Both the position numbers and the translations under genes were made by a program. Of a DNA stretch of 64,000 bases, positions 7,597 through 16,820 are shown piece by piece (the stretch's first letter is position 1; every line of letters starts with the position of its first letter). Location of the stretch: positions 62,001-126,000 of the forward strand of contig JADJWM010000009.1 in the NCBI GenBank assembly GCA_016716365.1, written 5' to 3'. A model generated the notes under the pieces. That model did no database searches and was not told the DNA's origin. It was given only the letters and a program-made list of their open reading frames with translations. This DNA comes from Chloracidobacterium sp. Lineage in GTDB: Bacteria; Acidobacteriota; Blastocatellia; Pyrinomonadales; Pyrinomonadaceae.

Positions 7597-7729
7597 TAGC
7601 CACGAATTCATTTCTAGCCACGAATTGCACGAATTTCACTAATTGGGACCCGAATAATTAAGATGTTCAGGCTAATGGTGTTCGCACAAATCTAAAAAAA
7701 TTCGTGCTATTCGTGGAATTCGTGGCTAA
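7597..7729. repeat. long imperfect inverted repeat (TAGCCACGAATT type)
   Basis: TAGCCACGAATTGCACGAA (from 7615) is mirrored by AATTCGTGCTATTCGTGG and AATTCGTGGCTA (7699-7729). An extra partial copy, TAGCCACGAATTC, begins at 7598. The arms flank an AT-rich centre, unlike the surrounding GC-rich genes. This kind of repeat is widely dispersed in several bacterial phyla and carries no gene. Confidence 0.65.
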
Positions 7730-7735
7730 CTTTCT

Positions 7736-10019
7736 TCATCTGCCCATGATCCTAACGCTCACGATCTTATCGCCGCGCACGATCTTGTCTACGACCTTCA
7801 TTCCGGTTTCGTTTACTTTGCCGAATACGGTGTAGCCGCCATCGAGATGCGGCTGGGGCGAATGGGTGACGAACCATTGCGATCCGCCGGTGTCCTTGCC
7901 GCTCAAGCGCCATACCAACAACGCCGCGATCGTACGGGACCATGTTCACCTCACAGCGGATCGACCAGCCGGGCCCGCCGCTTCCGTTCCCGATCGGGTC
8001 GCCGTCCTGCATTACAAAATTTGGGACGACGCGGTGCACTTCGAGACCGTTGAAATAACCCGAACGGGCCAGCTTCACGAAATTATCCACCGTCAGCGGA
8101 GCCTCCTCGGGCAAAAGGTCGATGGTAAACACACCCTTCTGTGTTGTGAAGACGGCCTTGGTCGTTCCGTTCCTACGTGAAAGGGCCCGGCGGTAATCGA
8201 TGTCGGCATTCAGCACCTGCCCAAGTTTCGTTCCACTCTCGGGGTCGTACGCCAGCACATGGTCCTTGCCCTGGGAGATCGCGTTGGTAACGACAAAACG
8301 CGCCCCCGGCTGCCTCTTTAATAGCTCCTCGTTGTTGAGCAGTTCAAAGGCCTTTCGTCTGACAAGGAGATCGGGGGCGTCCAAGGCTTTGTAAATAGTG
8401 TCAACGGCCGCCGCCCGGTCGATCTTTGCCATCGCGTCGAGCATTGCCAATTGGGCGTCGTTCTCGCGCATATCGCCGGCCAAGGCGTTCAGGAAGGCCT
8501 TTTCAAGCATAGCGACCGTGCCGCGTGTCGCCGGCTGGTCTGCGATAAGGCCCGCAGCGGTCGCACGAATAAAGACGTCGGGACTTTGCAGGTGTTCAGA
8601 TAGCGTTTCCGGCAGATCGTCCGGCTTGAACGCCGCGTAGGCCCTTAAAACATCCGGCAGGGCAAGCGTGAAAGATGCCGGGTCATACCTTTCATCTGTT
8701 GATCCTTCCAGGATCCCGGCTAGCCATGAACGGGCGTTGTCCTTGACCTTGGGATCCGCGATATCCATGCTCGCCACCGTCCCGATGCCCTGCGAGATCG
8801 CCGAAAGAACTTTCCAATTCGCCGTCCGCTTCCGTCGCGTATCGCGGGGTACTATGTAACCTTCGGCCTCAATCCTTAAATTGACCGAGTTTATATAACG
8901 CGACGGGGCGATCCGCGCATAGGCGGCCTCGACCTCGCCCGTGCGCGATCTATCAAGGCGTCGAAAACGTTCAAGCAGGCTGATGGCCTGCAAGTTCGAG
9001 GAATTTTGCAGGATACGGCTAAGAGCGACGGAGACCTCGATAAACTCGCTGTGCTCGATCGGGATAAAGTTGGGCCGTTTCGCTTTTGAATAGACCTGCA
9101 GCAGTTCGTCGCCGCGTTTCAAGAGGGGTTCAACCGCCTTCTGATCGCGAAGAGCGGCCAGCGAGCGGATCGCCGAAACGCGGACACGGCTGTCGTTGTC
9201 CGTCGCGGCCGAATCGATGAGAATTCCTAGCGACTCTTTGTCTTCGGCCGCCCCGAGCGCTCGTGCCGCATTCGCCCTTGCGATCGGGTCGTCGTCGCTC
9301 ATCAGCATTGCTCGCAGGGCAAGGTTCGCGTTCTTTGCTCGCAGCCGTGCGAGCGTGTTCGCAGCATCGGCCCTGACCGAGGCGTCGAGGTTTGTCAGAA
9401 AAAGTGCCGTCACCACATCGGTCCCTTCCGGCCGCGACCGCAATGCCGCCGTAAGGCCGAGCCTGACCGTCTCCTTGCTCTGCTTTTCGCGTTTCATGTC
9501 CTCGGCCTCAAGCACGTCGAGGACCGCCTCGCCAAGCTCGACGACCGTAGGGTTCCGCGAATCGGGCGGCGCGTTTGCCGGGCCCAGATTCGCCGCAGCG
9601 ATCTTCCCTGCAGCCTCGACAAGCCGAGCGCGGACCGGATCCGGGTTCTGCTTATCCGACAATGCGGCGAGAATAGCATCCGCCGCCTTGATCGATTCGA
9701 TCTCGCCGAGCGCGAATGCTGCCATCTTCCGGACTTCGGGCGAAGCGTCTTTCATGAGCTCCACGAGCGGACCGACCGCCGCCTCGTCACCGATCCGCCC
9801 CGCCGCCAGGGCAGCCCGATAGCGCGTGGCCGTGTTAACGTTCTTCAGCATTTCGATGACGGGCCTCGCGTCGCGTGCGTCTTCCGCCTTCGTGATCTTG
9901 ATCAGCAGGTCGTCCGGGACACGATATTTTGCTATGACGGGTGAAGGCAGCCGCTGGCCAAAGGCCGCGGAACTGAAGAGAACGGCGAAGACAACTATGA
10001 TTGACGCTGTTTTTCTCAT
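7736..10019 (-). CDS. secreted HEAT-repeat protein with C-terminal cyclophilin-type peptidyl-prolyl isomerase (single-base frameshift)
   Basis: The protein begins with a signal peptide ending near AFGQRL. About 600 residues of HEAT-like repeats follow (e.g. AAVGPLVELMKDASPEVRKM). The end is a cyclophilin domain that catalyses cis-trans isomerisation of prolyl bonds: GVFTIDLLPEEAPLTVDNFV, GLEVHRVVPNFVMQDGD. The frame breaks at 7905-7906: after GVVGMAL the expected SGKDTGGSQWFVTHSPQPHL continues in the next frame to a stop at 7736. Removing one T of the CTT codon restores a normal cyclophilin end. Without the correction the protein loses its last active-site strand. The start at 10019 is fixed by the signal peptide. 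It lies 23 bases downstream of osmC. Confidence 0.85.
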
Positions 10020-10042
10020 AATTGAAAGGTTTCCGGGACGGT

Positions 10043-10471
10043 TCATTCCGGATCTTCGATGATCTCGAAGCTGGTCGTGATCTCGGCCGTTGGGCGGACG
10101 GTCGCCGCGACCGAGCAGTACTTCGACTCGGAAAGGTGGATGGCGTCGGCGACTGCCTTTTCCAAAACGTTGCGGCCGCGCACGATATGGTTGATGTGAA
10201 AACTCAGGAATTTGCGCGGATGGTCCTCGGCCCTCACCCCCTCGATCACCACCCTGTAATCGGTCACCTGCTGCCTTTTTTTCAACAGGATCGAGATCAC
10301 GTCGGCCGCCGTGCACGCCGCGACCGAAACCAGAAGCATTTCGACGGGCGTAGGAGCCGATCTTCTATCCCCATTTGTATCAATAAGTTGCGTATGTCCG
10401 CTTGGCGGCGTGCCAAGGAACAACTCATCGCCGACATAACGGACGGTCGCGGAATAGGTCTTACCTGACAT
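10043..10471 (-). CDS. OsmC family peroxiredoxin-like protein
   Basis: OsmC/Ohr proteins reduce organic hydroperoxides with two cysteines. This 142-residue protein has both: Cys in LVSVAACTAADVI and Cys in SESKYCSVAATV, with the Glu of PTPVEMLL. Typical family sequence is RSAPTPVEMLLVSVAACTA. The length is normal. It is cytoplasmic and lies directly upstream of the HEAT-cyclophilin gene on the same strand. Whether it belongs to the OsmC or the YhfA-like subgroup cannot be decided by eye. Confidence 0.93.
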   Translation of the reverse strand: MSGKTYSATVRYVGDELFLGTPPSGHTQLIDTNGDRRSAPTPVEMLLVSVAACTAADVISILLKKRQQVTDYRVVIEGVRAEDHPRKFLSFHINHIVRGRNVLEKAVADAIHLSESKYCSVAATVRPTAEITTSFEIIEDPE

Positions 10472-10628
10472 TTAGGACGGCTCCCGGATGGCTGTTTAAC
10501 TTTCCGAACATTTTACCATAGCGGGACTCACCGAACCCTGCGAACAACTTTTGGTATGTAAAATGCTTCATAAGGCGCGAAGGGCATAAGTGTGCCGCCG
10601 TTCTTTCGACCTGATTGGAGAAATTATT

Positions 10629-12230
10629 ATGAATCGCTTTTTTAAGCCGCTATTTTTGTTCGCAGCCGCATCCGTTCTCGTACTTGGACTTGCTCCCGCG
10701 GCCGATGCCCAGAAAAGGAACGAACGTGCCGTGCGGGATGCCGTCCGCTCGCTCGATACGCAGATCGACGACCTGAAGTACAGCATAGATTTTGAGGTGA
10801 GGAATAACGGGGGAACAGTGGCCCTATCTGATGCGGGCCGCGGGCTCGAGAATCTCAAGGACAAGGTCGGGGTCTTTGAATCGGACCTTGACGCCCGTCG
10901 CGAGGACCCGGGCGATATAAGCGAGATCGTGACCGCCGCAAAGGATGTGGATGCCGCATTGCTTTCTGCCCGGACCCTTCGCTCGATCAACGACCAGTGG
11001 GCCGAAACAAAGCGCACCATCGAAAAGCTCGCTCTCGAATACGGCGTTGCAGCCGATTGGTCGGTCCGCATGTCGAACGGATCGCGGGACACTGTCGTGC
11101 CCGTCCGGGCAACAGTTTCCGTCGGACTCACCGGAACTTACCGGCTGGATCCCTCACGCAGCGAAAAGGCAGCGGACATAATTTCTTCGACCGGCGTCGC
11201 AGATGTTCATCGCCGGGAGCTCGAATCGAAACTCGAAGCCCCGGAACAGTTGGCAATTCTGGTTAGGGGCCGTCAGGTGACCCTCGCTTCATCGATCGCC
11301 GAACCGGTCAGCATCGACGCCGATGGCCGGGAGAAGGTCGAGACCAACGGCGGGCGGCAGATCCGCCTTAAAGCGACACTCAAGGGCCAGCAGCTTGTCG
11401 TATCGAGCCTCGGCGGCGAAACGGACTACACTATCACCTTTGTTTCCGCCGATAACGGACGCACTCTCAAAGTGACGCGGCGGATAACGACCGAGTACCT
11501 AGACGAAACGATCTTTGCCGAGAGCGTCTATACCAAAACGGACAACGTGGCCGGGCTTGGCATCGATGACGGCGGCACGACCGCGTCGAACGACGACAGT
11601 TATTCAAGCAGCGACCAGACTGACACCTCGGGCCAGTACGGCAGAACACCGGCGGTCGTTACCCAAAGGAGTGGAGATTTTGTCGTCCCGAACGGCGTGG
11701 CTGTGAGCGGCGTGCTTGAAAACGACATCGACACAAAGGTGTCGCAAAATAACGACCGCTTCCGCCTGACGGTGCAGACGCCTGAGGAATATCGCGGGGC
11801 CATTATCGAGGGGTATATCTCAGGTGTCGGCCGCTCGGGACAGATCTCGGGCCGCTCGAACGTGACCTTCAATTTCACGAAGATCACCCTGGCCGACGGA
11901 AAGTCGTACGATTTTGCCGGATCGCTGCAGAACATTCAGGATGTTTACGGCAAAGACGTAAAGATCGATGAGGAAGGCGCCGCGAAAGGCGACAGCCAGA
12001 CCAAGGAAACGGTGAAACGGGGTGGAATCGGTGCCGGGATCGGGGCCTTGATCGGGGCGATCGCCGGCGGCGGAAAAGGAGCTGCAATCGGGGCGATAAT
12101 TGGTGGCGGTGCGGGTGCCGGATCTGTGGCGATTCAGGGCCGGACCGACGTGAAGATACAGAAAGGTTCGACGATGACGGTCGTATCGTCCTCGCCGCTT
12201 AAGAAAGACGAGAACGTGAGCGAGAACTAA
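10629..12230 (+). CDS. exported protein with C-terminal glycine zipper
   Basis: A 533-residue protein with a signal peptide (LFLFAAASVLVLGLAPAADA, residues 8-27). A helical charged region follows (about residues 30-150), then beta-rich sequence, an Asp/Ser-rich linker near residues 310-345, and a glycine zipper at about 455-490 with repeated GxGAxxGA units. Glycine zippers usually insert in or span a membrane. No enzymatic motif is visible, and the function is unknown. The ATG at 10629 is chosen for its GGAG and the signal peptide. The stop codon sits in the loop of a strong hairpin. Confidence 0.8.
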   Translation: MNRFFKPLFLFAAASVLVLGLAPAADAQKRNERAVRDAVRSLDTQIDDLKYSIDFEVRNNGGTVALSDAGRGLENLKDKVGVFESDLDARREDPGDISEIVTAAKDVDAALLSARTLRSINDQWAETKRTIEKLALEYGVAADWSVRMSNGSRDTVVPVRATVSVGLTGTYRLDPSRSEKAADIISSTGVADVHRRELESKLEAPEQLAILVRGRQVTLASSIAEPVSIDADGREKVETNGGRQIRLKATLKGQQLVVSSLGGETDYTITFVSADNGRTLKVTRRITTEYLDETIFAESVYTKTDNVAGLGIDDGGTTASNDDSYSSSDQTDTSGQYGRTPAVVTQRSGDFVVPNGVAVSGVLENDIDTKVSQNNDRFRLTVQTPEEYRGAIIEGYISGVGRSGQISGRSNVTFNFTKITLADGKSYDFAGSLQNIQDVYGKDVKIDEEGAAKGDSQTKETVKRGGIGAGIGALIGAIAGGGKGAAIGAIIGGGAGAGSVAIQGRTDVKIQKGSTMTVVSSSPLKKDENVSEN

Positions 12231-12307
12231 TTCTCGCCCACGTTCGAACTATCCCGGGCCAGGAACGGGGCCGGAACTAAGCAACAGTTTGCTTAATGTT
12301 CCGGCCC
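12212..12307 (+). terminator. double hairpin, likely bidirectional terminator
   Basis: GAACGTGAGCGAGAA (12212-12226) pairs with TTCTCGCCCACGTTC (12231-12245) with one mismatch around a CTAA loop that contains the stop codon. A second hairpin pairs GGGCCGGAAC (12268-12277) with GTTCCGGCCC (12298-12307), with an inner TAAGCAA/TTGCTTA stem. T-rich sequence follows on the plus strand. It separates two convergent genes. Confidence 0.65.
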
Positions 12308-12343
12308 TCTCTTTTATCTTTTTTCCTTTTTGCTTTTTACTTT

Positions 12344-13138
12344 TTACTTTTTTTCGACCTCACCCATAAACAGGATCTCCGAAACGACCGGTTTGACCTT
12401 GTCCCAGTTATAGATCTGATGGACGGGCGCTCCTTCGAGCCGATGCCTCCTGAAGAAATCCCAGATCATCGGGTTGATCTCGGCGGACCGGTCGCCGTAT
12501 TCGTGGCCATGGCCTTTTATCTCATTTAGCTCCGCGACGAAACCACGCGAGGTCAGCATGCTTCGCATCTGGCGGAGTTCATCGACCGAAAATAACGTGT
12601 CCCGGGTCCCGATAAAGAGCGAGAACGGGATCCGGCGCCTTGCTCGGTCAATTACCGGCCCATCTTCGGGATTCATCACACCGGCGTGGATGGCGGCCGC
12701 GGCGAAATACTCCGACTGCAAAAGAGCTAGATAGGTGGCGACGGTCGCCCCGCCCGAATGGCCGAAGAGGTAGACACGCTGAGGGTCGACCGGATGCTTT
12801 TTCTTCAGCGACTCCACCATTTCATATATGAATTCGGGCCCGTCATCGGGTATCCGCCATGCCTGACGGTCGAGCGCGTTCGGCCCCGCGATCAGGATCC
12901 CTTGCTGGTTCGCATAATCCCTCCACCGCTTGACCGGCATCATGCCGCTGTCGCCGGAACCGTGCAGCACGACAATCATCGGATGAAGGGCCGAGGGGTC
13001 GAGATTGGGCGGCGCGTACAGGTAGTAAGAGCGGTTTTTCCGCTGCGAGACCATCGTTTCCTTGCGGATCTCGTTCGCATGAATGGTTCCGGCGGCCGCT
13101 ATAATTACGAGAAGTAGGAGCCAAATTACTTTCTTCAC
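12344..13138 (-). CDS. secreted alpha/beta-hydrolase esterase (PHB-depolymerase/LpqC-like)
   Basis: A 264-residue exported hydrolase with a signal peptide (WLLLLVIIAAAGTIHA). The alpha/beta-hydrolase core shows the oxyanion segment VVLHGSGDSG and the nucleophile elbow GHSGG with Ser128. Asp180 lies in FIGTRDTLFS, and His210 or His212 in KGHGHEY completes the triad. The layout resembles the feruloyl-esterase/PHB-depolymerase group, but the substrate cannot be read from the sequence. The gene is convergent with the glycine-zipper gene and has its own upstream region. Confidence 0.88.
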   Translation of the reverse strand: MKKVIWLLLLVIIAAAGTIHANEIRKETMVSQRKNRSYYLYAPPNLDPSALHPMIVVLHGSGDSGMMPVKRWRDYANQQGILIAGPNALDRQAWRIPDDGPEFIYEMVESLKKKHPVDPQRVYLFGHSGGATVATYLALLQSEYFAAAAIHAGVMNPEDGPVIDRARRRIPFSLFIGTRDTLFSVDELRQMRSMLTSRGFVAELNEIKGHGHEYGDRSAEINPMIWDFFRRHRLEGAPVHQIYNWDKVKPVVSEILFMGEVEKK

Positions 13139-13345
13139 AAAAAATCCTCAAAAAGATGAGTTCAAGACTGAGATTTTAGACTCGTGGGAGTGGCAAATAG
13201 TTGTAGCTTCAGGGCCCAAACTATGAATTTTTTTCCCGATCAAATATGGCGACAGAAAGAACTGGGCGGCGGCGTGCCCGAATCGCCCGATCGATGGGAT
13301 CTTAAACCGGCCGCTGCCCAGGATCAAATATGGTTAAATAGCTGA

Positions 13346-14149
13346 ATGCCATTGCCTTTGCCGGAAGAAATTGAACAATATCGCGACCGAAAATGGCGTC
13401 GCGAGGGGGCTCTGCAGATCAATACGGCTGACGAGGTCGAGGCGATGGTCGAAGACCTCGGGTTTTGCCTCGGGCTGACGGACGCCAGAACCGACTTTCC
13501 TTCGATATATGTAGCCGTTTGCGGACGGCGCGACGCCTTTGTGCCGAGGCACGTCCAAAAGGACCCTGAGGCCAGCAAAACATGGGTCCTAAAGGATGAG
13601 GTGATCGCACGGGGCCGTGTTTACTATGCGAAACTCGTCAAAGGCAAGTCATGGTTCGTCGCCCCCCGATTGATACCGGCGTTTAACACGATCTGGGGAT
13701 GCTCGAAGAAGGCCGAAGCGAACGCACTATCGACCAACGCTCAGCGTGTCCTGAAGGTGCTCCGCAAGGAGTGGGAAATGGCGACCGCAGACCTCCGTGC
13801 GGAATGCGGCTTCAAGAACAAAGCCGACCTGACCAAGGCCATTGACGAGCTTCAAAAGAGAATGAAGGTCGTGCCGCAGGAAGTGGTTTATGTACCGAAA
13901 TTCACTTATATCTGGACGCTTGCCGAAGCCCGCTTTCCCGAAGAGCTCAGCGTTAAGCTCCCTAGAGAAGACGCGGTCCGCGAAATAGCCCGCGCCTACC
14001 TTAGAATGTGCGGCCAGACCCAATTGGGCGCTCTCGCAGGAAAATTCGGCTTTTATCGTTGGGAAGCGGGCAAAGCCAATCACGAGCTCGTCGACGAGGG
14101 TTTTGCCGAACGGCTCGGCACTGGAATATATCGTCTCGTCACGTTGTGA
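13346..14149 (+). CDS. AlkZ/YcaQ-related winged-helix protein
   Basis: A 267-residue cytoplasmic protein that resembles the winged-helix DNA-glycosylase superfamily HTH_42 (YcaQ/AlkZ), but is shorter than the roughly 380-400 residues of true AlkZ. The segment VLKVLRKEWEMATADLRAECGFKNKADLTKAIDELQKR (in parts, about residues 132-170) is a clear winged helix. The C terminus FGFYRWEAGKANHELVDEGF fits the third wing of the family. The glycosylase QxQ motif is not visible, so it may bind DNA without excising bases. The assignment is moderate. Confidence 0.65.
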   Translation: MPLPLPEEIEQYRDRKWRREGALQINTADEVEAMVEDLGFCLGLTDARTDFPSIYVAVCGRRDAFVPRHVQKDPEASKTWVLKDEVIARGRVYYAKLVKGKSWFVAPRLIPAFNTIWGCSKKAEANALSTNAQRVLKVLRKEWEMATADLRAECGFKNKADLTKAIDELQKRMKVVPQEVVYVPKFTYIWTLAEARFPEELSVKLPREDAVREIARAYLRMCGQTQLGALAGKFGFYRWEAGKANHELVDEGFAERLGTGIYRLVTL

Positions 14150-14239
14150 TCGCCAAAGCCGAAACAACGCGCATATTCTACTCGTAGTACCTCAAAGCAT
14201 CACAGCTAAATATCAGTACCAGATAGGAGTCATCTAAAA

Positions 14240-16057
14240 ATGTTACGCAGGAAGAGCATTGTAATCGCAATATTCGCATCCTTGGTCGCGCCAACCCTAG
14301 CATTCGGCCAGACGGCCGGGACCGCCCCCGATGCGGTCGCAAAGATCATGGACGAAGGAATGAACCGTTCGCAGGCAATGGCGACCATCCGTTATTTGAC
14401 CGACGTGATCGGCCCGCGCTTGACGAACTCGCCCGGCCAAAGAAGGGCGAACCAATGGACCAAACAGCAGCTTGAGAAATGGGGAATGAAGAACGCCAAG
14501 GTAGATCCTTGGGGCGAATTCGGCCGAGGGTGGGAACTGAAGCGTTTTTCCGCCATGGTCACCGCCGGTGAGCAGACGACCGCTTTTCGGTCATATCCGA
14601 AAGCGTGGTCGCCCTCGACAAACGGGCCCGTGACCTCAGACGTGATCTACTACGATGCGGGCAACGAGGCTGAGCTTGAAAAATTCAAAGGCAAGATGAA
14701 GGGTGCGATCGTCCTTCTCGCGCCCGAGCGGCCGGTAAGCGACATTTTCAAACCGACCGCGACACGGCAGACCGACGAGGAGCTGGCAAAAATGGAGAAC
14801 GCCAAGCCGGCGGGACCGCCCCAACCTCAGCCGGAGCCGACCGAACAGCAAAAGGCTGCCCAGGCTTTCAATTATAAGAAAACAAAGATGTTGTTTGACG
14901 AGGGTGCGGCCGTTGTCATCGATTCCGGATTTGGTGTCGACGGAGGCACGATCCGTGTGATGGGAGCCAACCTTCCGCCAAACCCGCCCGGGACACCGCC
15001 GAACTTCAGCCTTCGCGTATCTTCGAAGAACGCACCAACGACGATCCCACAGCTTGTTGCCGAGGTCGAACAGTACAATCGGCTCGTCCGCCTGATCAAG
15101 CAGGGCGTTCCGGTTAAGATGACCGTTGACCTGCAGGTCCAGTGGTACGAAGACGATCTTCAGGGCTACAACACGATAGCAGAGATCCCGGGCTCGGACC
15201 CGGCGTTAAAAGATGAGGTAGTGATGGTCGGAGCCCACCTTGATTCGTGGCATGCAGGCACGGGAGCGACCGACAACGGGGCCGGATCGACGGTCGCGAT
15301 GGAAGCTCTCCGCATTATCCAGGCATCAGGCCTAAAGCCCCGCCGGACGATCCGCATCGGCCTCTGGACCGGTGAGGAGCAAGGCCTGCTAGGAGCTCGC
15401 GGCTACGTGGCGAAAAACCTTGGGGTTATCGGCGACGGCTCGGATGCGGCGGCGTTTGCAGCTTTCGGCGGTGGGAAACCTACGATCAACAAGAAGCCGG
15501 CGCACGACAAGTTCGCCGCCTACTACAACCTCGATAACGGTACGGGCCAGATCCGGGGCATTTACCTGCAAGGGAACGAACAGCTTCGAACGATCTTCAA
15601 GGAATGGCTGGCGCCGTTCAAGGATTGGAACGCATCGACGGTCACGATCAGCAACACGGGCGGCACCGACCACCTTGCCTTTGATGCCGTCGGCCTGCCC
15701 GGCTTCCAATTCATCCAGGACCCGATCGAGTATTTCACGCGTTCATGGCACACCACGCAGGACGTTTCGGATCGGATCCTTGAACAGGACCTAAAACGAT
15801 CGTCGGTGATCATGGCCGCATTTGCCTATAACACGGCGATGATGGACGAAAGGCTGCCGCGAAAGGGTTCGCCGTCGGCTCTATCGGCCCAGCTGCTGCC
15901 CGGATTCGATCTACGGAGGGAGCTCGACGAGATCGAATTCCGCAATTCGGGCCTCGGCTTTTCGGTCTGCGGCCATGAGGTTGATGCCGGTGAGCTGAAG
16001 GGCAATTTCCCGGCCTTGCTCGCCGTTAACCCGGCCAGTCATTCTCACTCGGATTAG
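14240..16057 (+). CDS. secreted M28 family zinc aminopeptidase
   Basis: A 605-residue exported peptidase with a signal peptide ending near AFGQT. Residues about 130-280 form an inserted PA-like region containing a Pro/Gln-rich low-complexity stretch. The M28 zinc site is complete: His in GAHLDSW (about 332), Asp in GATDNGAGS (about 345), the Glu-Glu pair in WTGEEQGLLG (about 379), Asp in GGTDHLAFD, and the final His in SWHTTQDVSD (about 502). The family removes N-terminal residues from peptides outside the cell. It is a single transcription unit with its own upstream space. Confidence 0.95.
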   Translation: MLRRKSIVIAIFASLVAPTLAFGQTAGTAPDAVAKIMDEGMNRSQAMATIRYLTDVIGPRLTNSPGQRRANQWTKQQLEKWGMKNAKVDPWGEFGRGWELKRFSAMVTAGEQTTAFRSYPKAWSPSTNGPVTSDVIYYDAGNEAELEKFKGKMKGAIVLLAPERPVSDIFKPTATRQTDEELAKMENAKPAGPPQPQPEPTEQQKAAQAFNYKKTKMLFDEGAAVVIDSGFGVDGGTIRVMGANLPPNPPGTPPNFSLRVSSKNAPTTIPQLVAEVEQYNRLVRLIKQGVPVKMTVDLQVQWYEDDLQGYNTIAEIPGSDPALKDEVVMVGAHLDSWHAGTGATDNGAGSTVAMEALRIIQASGLKPRRTIRIGLWTGEEQGLLGARGYVAKNLGVIGDGSDAAAFAAFGGGKPTINKKPAHDKFAAYYNLDNGTGQIRGIYLQGNEQLRTIFKEWLAPFKDWNASTVTISNTGGTDHLAFDAVGLPGFQFIQDPIEYFTRSWHTTQDVSDRILEQDLKRSSVIMAAFAYNTAMMDERLPRKGSPSALSAQLLPGFDLRRELDEIEFRNSGLGFSVCGHEVDAGELKGNFPALLAVNPASHSHSD

Positions 16058-16128
16058 CCGTGATCAAGGCTGCTATTCAGGCCGGGAAGCTGCAAGGCGG
16101 CTTCCCGGCTACTTTGTTTGCAGACGGG

Positions 16129-16725
16129 TTAAGCCGGCCACCGTGAACCGTCGGCATATACAACGCCGACGATAACGATCTGTTCCAAATACCGGTCTTC
16201 GCGCTTTTGGTTGACATTGCCCGCGTCGATGGTGCCTGTGGGCGGGATCGTAGATCGAACGACCAGACTCTTGGTCCGCCCGGGACCGATCGTCGATTTG
16301 CTTGAAAACCGCCGGCGTCCGAGCTCTTCCTTTGTCCCCGGATCAAGAAAAACATACTCCCATTCGATCGCACGGATGCCTATCTTCCCGCGATTACGCA
16401 GTTTCACCGAATAAGTATAGGCGACGGTATTGCCCGGACGACCGGTGTCCCGTCTGAGTGGCCGAACCGGAATGTCCTTGGTCGGCATCCCTTGTTCCCT
16501 CAAGATCTCGTTCATTCTCTCGATCTCACGTCGTTGTGCGTCTTCTCTCGCCCTTTCGGCAGCTTCTGAGACGATGTCCCGCTCGAGGGCCTTGTTTTTA
16601 TAGTCAACACGCCATTTCTTTTGAAGGACTTCCAGGTCGGGTTCCGGCGAGGAAGAGGCGGGGCTTTGAGCGGGAATATGAACGGCAACCAAAATTAGGA
16701 GAATCGACAGGACGATAGATCTCAT
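16129..16725 (-). CDS. exported protein of unknown function
   Basis: A 198-residue protein with a signal peptide (MRSIVLSILLILVAVHIPAQ). A charged helical stretch follows, rich in Glu, Arg and Ala (about residues 45-90), and then a beta-rich domain with NTVAYTYSVKLRNRGKIGIR and ERGR-type turns. The second half looks like an immunoglobulin-like sandwich of the kind that carries conserved late-strand residues, but I do not recognise a named family. GGAGG precedes the ATG at 16725. It follows the M20 peptidase on the same strand with a gap of about 95 bases. Confidence 0.7.
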   Translation of the reverse strand: MRSIVLSILLILVAVHIPAQSPASSSPEPDLEVLQKKWRVDYKNKALERDIVSEAAERAREDAQRREIERMNEILREQGMPTKDIPVRPLRRDTGRPGNTVAYTYSVKLRNRGKIGIRAIEWEYVFLDPGTKEELGRRRFSSKSTIGPGRTKSLVVRSTIPPTGTIDAGNVNQKREDRYLEQIVIVGVVYADGSRWPA

Positions 16726-16820
16726 TGCGAATGCCTCCGGCTGAACATCTGACCAACTATTAAAACCTGCTGCCGCCTCCAAGATGCCGCCGGCCGCGTT
16801 TCGGAGGACCTAGGTCCAGC

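Noticed and set aside
7597..7729. CRISPR array
   Set aside because: The repeated units are inverted, not direct, and there are no regular spacers or cas genes.
10568..11131. 187-residue minus-strand open frame rich in Ser, Arg and Thr
   Set aside because: Antisense shadow of the exported glycine-zipper gene, which has a ribosome-binding site and a signal peptide.
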